Source of the DNA: Choristoneura fumiferana
Taxonomy: Eukaryota > Arthropoda > Insecta > Lepidoptera > Tortricidae
Reading direction: 5' to 3'
DNA length: 64,000 nucleotides
NCBI RefSeq assembly: GCF_025370935.1
Contig: NC_133472.1
Coordinates: 32,295,310 to 32,359,309, forward strand
The notes beneath the pieces were generated by a model. It ran no database searches. It was not told the DNA's origin and saw only the letters and a program-made list of their open reading frames with translations. Below are positions 59,389 through 64,000 of this stretch, piece after piece. The position numbers and the translations under genes were made by a program. How positions within the stretch are numbered: position 1 is the stretch's first letter; each line of letters starts with the position of its first letter.

Positions 59389-61314
59389 AAATACTTGCCA
59401 AATTTTTAGTCTCTAGCTCAAGTCAATGGCTGTAATTTTAAAAACAGTTTTGGGCTAATTATTATTGGCAATTATATTATATATTGGGAATTATAATTGG
59501 CATCACAATTCGGCGCGGAAATGCAAACTTATGGGCACTCCGCAGGGACTTGTGCATATGTTCAGTTTATCCTCCTACTTTATTTATCAAATTGATAGGT
59601 AAATACTGTAATTTTACACCTACCTACCATTGACGTCAACAACATAAATTCTCAGTGCTTTCAAAATGTTGTTATTATTTATAGCCTGCACTTAGGATCG
59701 TGTAACGTCCATGCACCTGCCTTGAATTATAACTTCAGACGATCCGTGGGCGTTGTAAGGCACCCAGTGGGCGGACGTGCGCCTTACGTAGTCTCTGCAC
59801 AGGGGTAAATAAAATATTATTTAGATACAGCGATGCTGGCAATCACTTCATTATAGTTCCGGCATGTGATCTGTGCGTAGTTGCTAAAGTTTTCCCACTT
59901 GTTTAGCCGGTGTAAAGTGATTTTTCCCACGTGCAATGAGTTCAAAATTTCGTCGGAAAAAAGCAACGCACACAGCGAAGCGACTAATCTAGGTTTTATG
60001 AATATTTTCGTCTGTACGGATAGTACTGTGTGATCTGTATCTGTAACACCGAAGGCTCCCGTTTAGCAGCCGCCTCGGTGAAAACCTTCCCTTGGTAATT
60101 GGAGTGACAAATTCAGGTCAACTGCTTTTTAATCTGTGAGGCTCATGAGCCTACCTACTTATATTGCGAATAATCCTGGGTACTTTGGTATTACTGAGAT
60201 CCAGCTTTTTTATTATGAATTAGAAAATTTACATCCATACTTTTATATAATTTATATATCTCAACATCGCTGGCTGAGTTGGTTGTTGGTTGGGAGAGAG
60301 ACGTTCTTGTTGTTATGTTCTTGTGTTGTAGATCTTGTAAACGTATTCTAGCAAATAAAGATTTACTTACTTACTTACTTACGTTATATATACTCATATA
60401 TATTTATTTAAATAGTTTTGGAGTAACTTTTCCTTCTTATATTTTGACTACAAAAATTTGTTTTTATGTGTGTGTGCGTGAATTTGTTTGTTACACTTTC
60501 GCGCTAAAGCGAATGGACGCGTTTACATGAATTTGATATGAATAAATACCCAATATTCCTGCGGCTCAGTAAAATTCCTAAATCTTCATCGCTAAATGTG
60601 TAGAGACGTGAAATTCTGACCTACTCGATCTAAATGTTCACGCGAGCAAAGTCGCAAGTAGCGACTAGCAGTTATATAAATAACCTCTGGCTGAAGGAAA
60701 TTAACTTATTAAACTGCCCTTTACGCCGAGTTTATCTTGCCATTGAAATCTCTCTAAAGCTCTACTACTTTCCTTCGCTGGCTTATAAAATGTTCGTTCT
60801 CTGGCGGTGACTCGAACTAACTGGGGCGCATTTAAGGGCGGGCTATAAACGGAACGGTCAATAGATGAAACTTGAGAGTAGAACGATAATTTCTCCGTCC
60901 CATCATCATTGTAACACCTGTTGTTTACGTTTAGTAAGTAGTTACAATGCACCAAGTTTCGTTGTCGTGTCCAAGGCATTTGATTTCCATATCAATAACA
61001 ATAAATTCAAGTAGGAATAGCAACACGCATTTTGGAAATATATAAAACAAATTAAAATAACTTAGGGAGCGGGAAATATCCAAGAGACTGCACTGTCTTT
61101 TGTTATCTCCTGGAATCATGTCACTGTCAATGATTTTGTAGATTACTTTTTTTCCCGATGTGCGTGTATTATAGATTAACGTGTTTACCTATTTACGAGT
61201 ATACTATACTTATACATTAAGTACACTAAGTGTAACCCACTTTTCTCATTCTTTTTTAAACTGCGGGTAACTTCCATATTTTTCTAAAATGAGGAGGTAT
61301 TATTCAAAATCAAA
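59389..61314. other. Intergenic, no supported gene
   Basis: (ACTT)n at 60363-60381. A repeat end TTCACGCGAGCAAAGTCGC near 60638. The 92-codon minus ORF at 60701-60979 has no recognised domain. Confidence 0.4.
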
Positions 61315-61440
61315 GTCAAAGCCAAAATATATTTATTCAATTTAGGCCAAAACAAGCACTTATGAATGTCAAAACAAAATCTACCACCAGTTCGGAAAAA
61401 CCTCCGTTGAGAAGAATCCGGCAAGAAACTCAACGAGGTA
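61315..61440 (-). repeat. LINE 3' end fragment, second copy
   Basis: Same as 3535-3645: TTTATTCAATTTAGGCC, AACAAGCACTTATGAATGTC, GAGAAGAATCCGGCAAGAAA; preceded by AAATCAAAGTCAAAGCC, the reverse of a TTTGACTTTG-type tail. Confidence 0.6.
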
Positions 61441-64000
61441 TATTACAGTTGTAAATGAAAAGAAACGAATAAACGACCACACTAAGCCATACTAACTCCA
61501 CTTTTAGCCAAACCTCTCGTGATAAATTTTTATCGCGATAAATTTGCTATAAAATGCTTTGTGTCCGTAAAAGAAACAGATGCATGTCGTTTTACCCGCT
61601 TTACGTGTGTTTTCATTAAACTAACCATATCGATTTAAGCCAGAACCGCAACATGTGTGCAATGGGAATTCCAGCCAATTACCTATGCTATTATACATTA
61701 TTTATTACGCTTCCGAGAAGTGAATTAAGCATAACTGTTGTAGACGCTATTTCTCTGGTGTTTTGCTCGGCTGTAGAGTTATTGTTATTAAGCATTACGA
61801 GTCTTAAATATCGGATCTAAACTCAGGATTCTTCTTTTAAGCCACGCTTTTCTCTTTAAATCCAAGAGCCCCAATTACTCGGGTTTCAATTTAAGCTCTC
61901 ATTGCAAAACTAACTTTCCGTAACTGTCCGGGGTAACTTTCCGGCCTTGCATTATAACAAGTAGGTAACTATTTTCTGTACAAAAAAAGTGTTTTTTTAA
62001 ATATGGCTATGGCTCTGTCCATCAGGGGACAACTTTACTAGAATATTGTGCCATTAATAGTTGAAAAAATCTAGAACGAAACATGAGAGATAGTAGTGAG
62101 TAAACGATCATGGCTAAATAATTGTAGGTACCAATTTATTCATTTGTAAAATCATTACTGTCACATTATTAAAGTACCTACGTACTTACGGCTAGAATTT
62201 GCTTGGCAACCAATTTGTGTTGGATGATCCCACGTGCACCAAAACCTTTTATTTAAGTCCCATTTCGATGACAATAGGTAGATGATTTTGATGATACAAT
62301 CGTATAACAATAGAAGCCTACATATATTTAATTCTATTTGTATCTCACCTGATACTTGAAACTTAAATTTCTCTAAAGAATAAAGACGCAAGGTAGAAAG
62401 AAAATTCAAGTTATTCTTCTGATACAATGAATGTAAATATATATAGTATGTAGTATAATCACATCATCCTATTCGTACCAGAGAGACAGTATTTTATTAT
62501 AGTACAAGGCCCCTTTAGTGCATTTCTTTGTGTGGAGCCGGACGGTATTGCGTGTCAATATCACATCGTGAAATATAAAGAATATTTCTTTGCGAGAACA
62601 TCACCACATGTTGGAACAAATAAGAATACCGAAATAGAAATACCGAGGGACTTCGAAATTTAATATCAGATTTAAAAGTACCTTGTCTGTGGCATGTCTG
62701 TCTGTGGGATTGTAGCTCTCAAACGGACGGATCAATTTCGATGCGGTTTTTTTAAGTGAAAACGAGTTTCCTTGCTGAGGATCTTAGCTAAGTTAATTAA
62801 AATTAGTTCTGCCGTTTTTGAGATAGGTATAAAACTTTGTAATGACAATGTCGGAGGTTTTTCAACTTATCTAATTTACTGGGGTCCATATCGGCTTGCA
62901 TACTTATTGAAAGTCCGAATGTAATGTTTGTCAGATTATCGTTTGTCATAACTCTTTTTTCTCTGAATCCAATAATTGTTCAGAATTGTTACAAAACAAA
63001 CCTAACCTAGTTAACCTTTAGTTTTCAATAAGTACGAGTAGGATGACCATTTAAATATTCCAGACAATTTTAAGGTTTCAGTGGGAAAAAAATATGACAA
63101 ACGATGATTCGGACAAAAATTACGGTATGACTAGCGAAGAGTATGAGAAATTTGGTGCTCCGAATTTACTGAGTACCTTACCTATATATGTACGTATATA
63201 CTTAATCACCGCTTGAAGTAAATCAGTCGAAGCGGTAGGTAGATGATCCGGTGGTAGTTTAAAATAAAGAATAGTATAGAAGACTAGGATAGAGGAGTAG
63301 TATAGAGGATATCGGACACAAAGAAACTGGCCAAGTGCGAGTCGAGTGTTATGCGACGGGCATTTCCAAGCATATTGGAGAAAAAAACATTTATCACTAA
63401 ACAAACAATAGGTAACGATCCAAAGACTACTCGTACGTTGCTCCCGCCGATTTTAGTTTTTCTTTCGTGATATAATTATTTTTTTAAACGAGCCCGTTCT
63501 TAGTGGCCAGTGTGTCCAAAACCACATTATTTAAAAAATTAAAACGGCAGCCTGGCTGTGGCAGCATGTCGAACATGAGGAGGATGTATGCTTACACACT
63601 GAGCAGCCTGGCGATTCAGTCAGTGCTGTGCCGTGAGCAGCAGGCTTAAAAAATATTGCTGTGGCGTTTTTATCATAGGTACTTAAAAAAATTAAAACGT
63701 TTTGTAAAACAAAAAAAAACACCTCAAAAAAGTCATAAAGGACGCATTCTCGTTGGTCAATTTATTTTCACATGCAGTAGATGATTACTTCTGATCGGTC
63801 GAATTGTCGTTACAGCACGCCGGGAAAATTATTCTGAAATATATTCTATGAAGTCGTATCGTACTCTGAAATACATATGTAGATACGACCTGTTACCGTA
63901 ATGTGTTACATTGTTGTCGTGTTTTGCGAGCCATAAATGAGTCAGCTGTTAAATGTACAAATATAGACAGTTTTGTGTACCGGATTGAGGTTTTCTATGG
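61441..64000. other. Intergenic to window end, repeat scraps only
   Basis: TGTCTGTCTGTGGGATTGTAG repeat near 62695-62780. An ACTGGCCAAGTGCGAGTCGAG fragment at 63325-63370. A GC-richer stretch at 63545-63645 has no convincing gene model. Confidence 0.4.

Noticed and set aside
63564..63648. Short plus ORF (MSNMRRMYAYTLSSLAIQS...) in a GC-richer stretch
   Set aside because: Under 30 codons, no promoter, splice or family evidence.
1..64000. CRISPR arrays, rRNA and bacterial-type operons
   Set aside because: None seen; the direct repeats present are satellites and microsatellites without spacer structure, and the genes have introns.

Overview
The window looks like an AT-rich moth or butterfly (Lepidoptera) nuclear contig. 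Supporting evidence: repeats familiar from lepidopteran genomes (units with GGTTCCG/CGGAACCC ends and a (TCTG)n core, units ending 'CTAGCTTTTGCCCGCGGCTTCG', LINE 3' tails, many foldback MITEs), long introns, and two cuticle genes with the insect Tweedle (DUF243) domain. There is no sign of bacterial organisation, rRNA, tRNA or CRISPR.

Only two genes are well supported, both on the minus strand and both Tweedle-type cuticular proteins. Gene A (19595-21671) has a 5-codon first exon, a 1.17-kb phase-0 intron and a second exon. It encodes a 301-residue secreted protein whose Tweedle domain sits between Gly-rich arms. It has a candidate TATA box, an initiator and a poly(A) signal. Gene B (55154-55858) has a 7-codon first exon, a 78-bp phase-0 intron and encodes a 208-residue, strongly diverged Tweedle-like protein with no Gly-rich arms. 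The shared strand and intron position suggest tandem duplication followed by divergence, with about 33 kb of repeat-filled DNA between them. Both products would be secreted by epidermal cells and incorporated in chitinous cuticle.

Weaker coding candidates are a possible last exon of an unknown minus-strand gene at the left edge (907-1032, poly(A) signal near 771) and a 97-residue Cys-rich ORF (23948-24241, minus) inside a cluster of a repeated 14-bp motif. Coding remnants of mobile elements are seen at 16300-16435, 34044-34312, 50334-50591 and 57094-57267.

Layout: 0-8 kb repeats and small hairpin MITEs; 8-10.5 kb largely featureless; 10.5-12.4 kb a MITE, a 568-bp foldback and a 130-bp satellite; 13.5-14.5 kb a 1.0-kb TIR candidate with a nested MITE; 19.3-21.8 kb gene A; 23.6-24.9 kb motif cluster plus Cys-rich ORF; 25-35 kb dense interspersed repeats; 36.7-38.0 kb a TIR transposon with 8-bp target duplication; 38-47 kb sparse; 47.5-51.2 kb nested repeats, a GC-rich patch and a TATCGATA-studded element; 54.9-55.9 kb gene B; 57.6-59.4 kb a large inverted repeat with a nested MITE; 59.4-64 kb mostly unannotated. 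All identifications come from reading the sequence; no database search was run.
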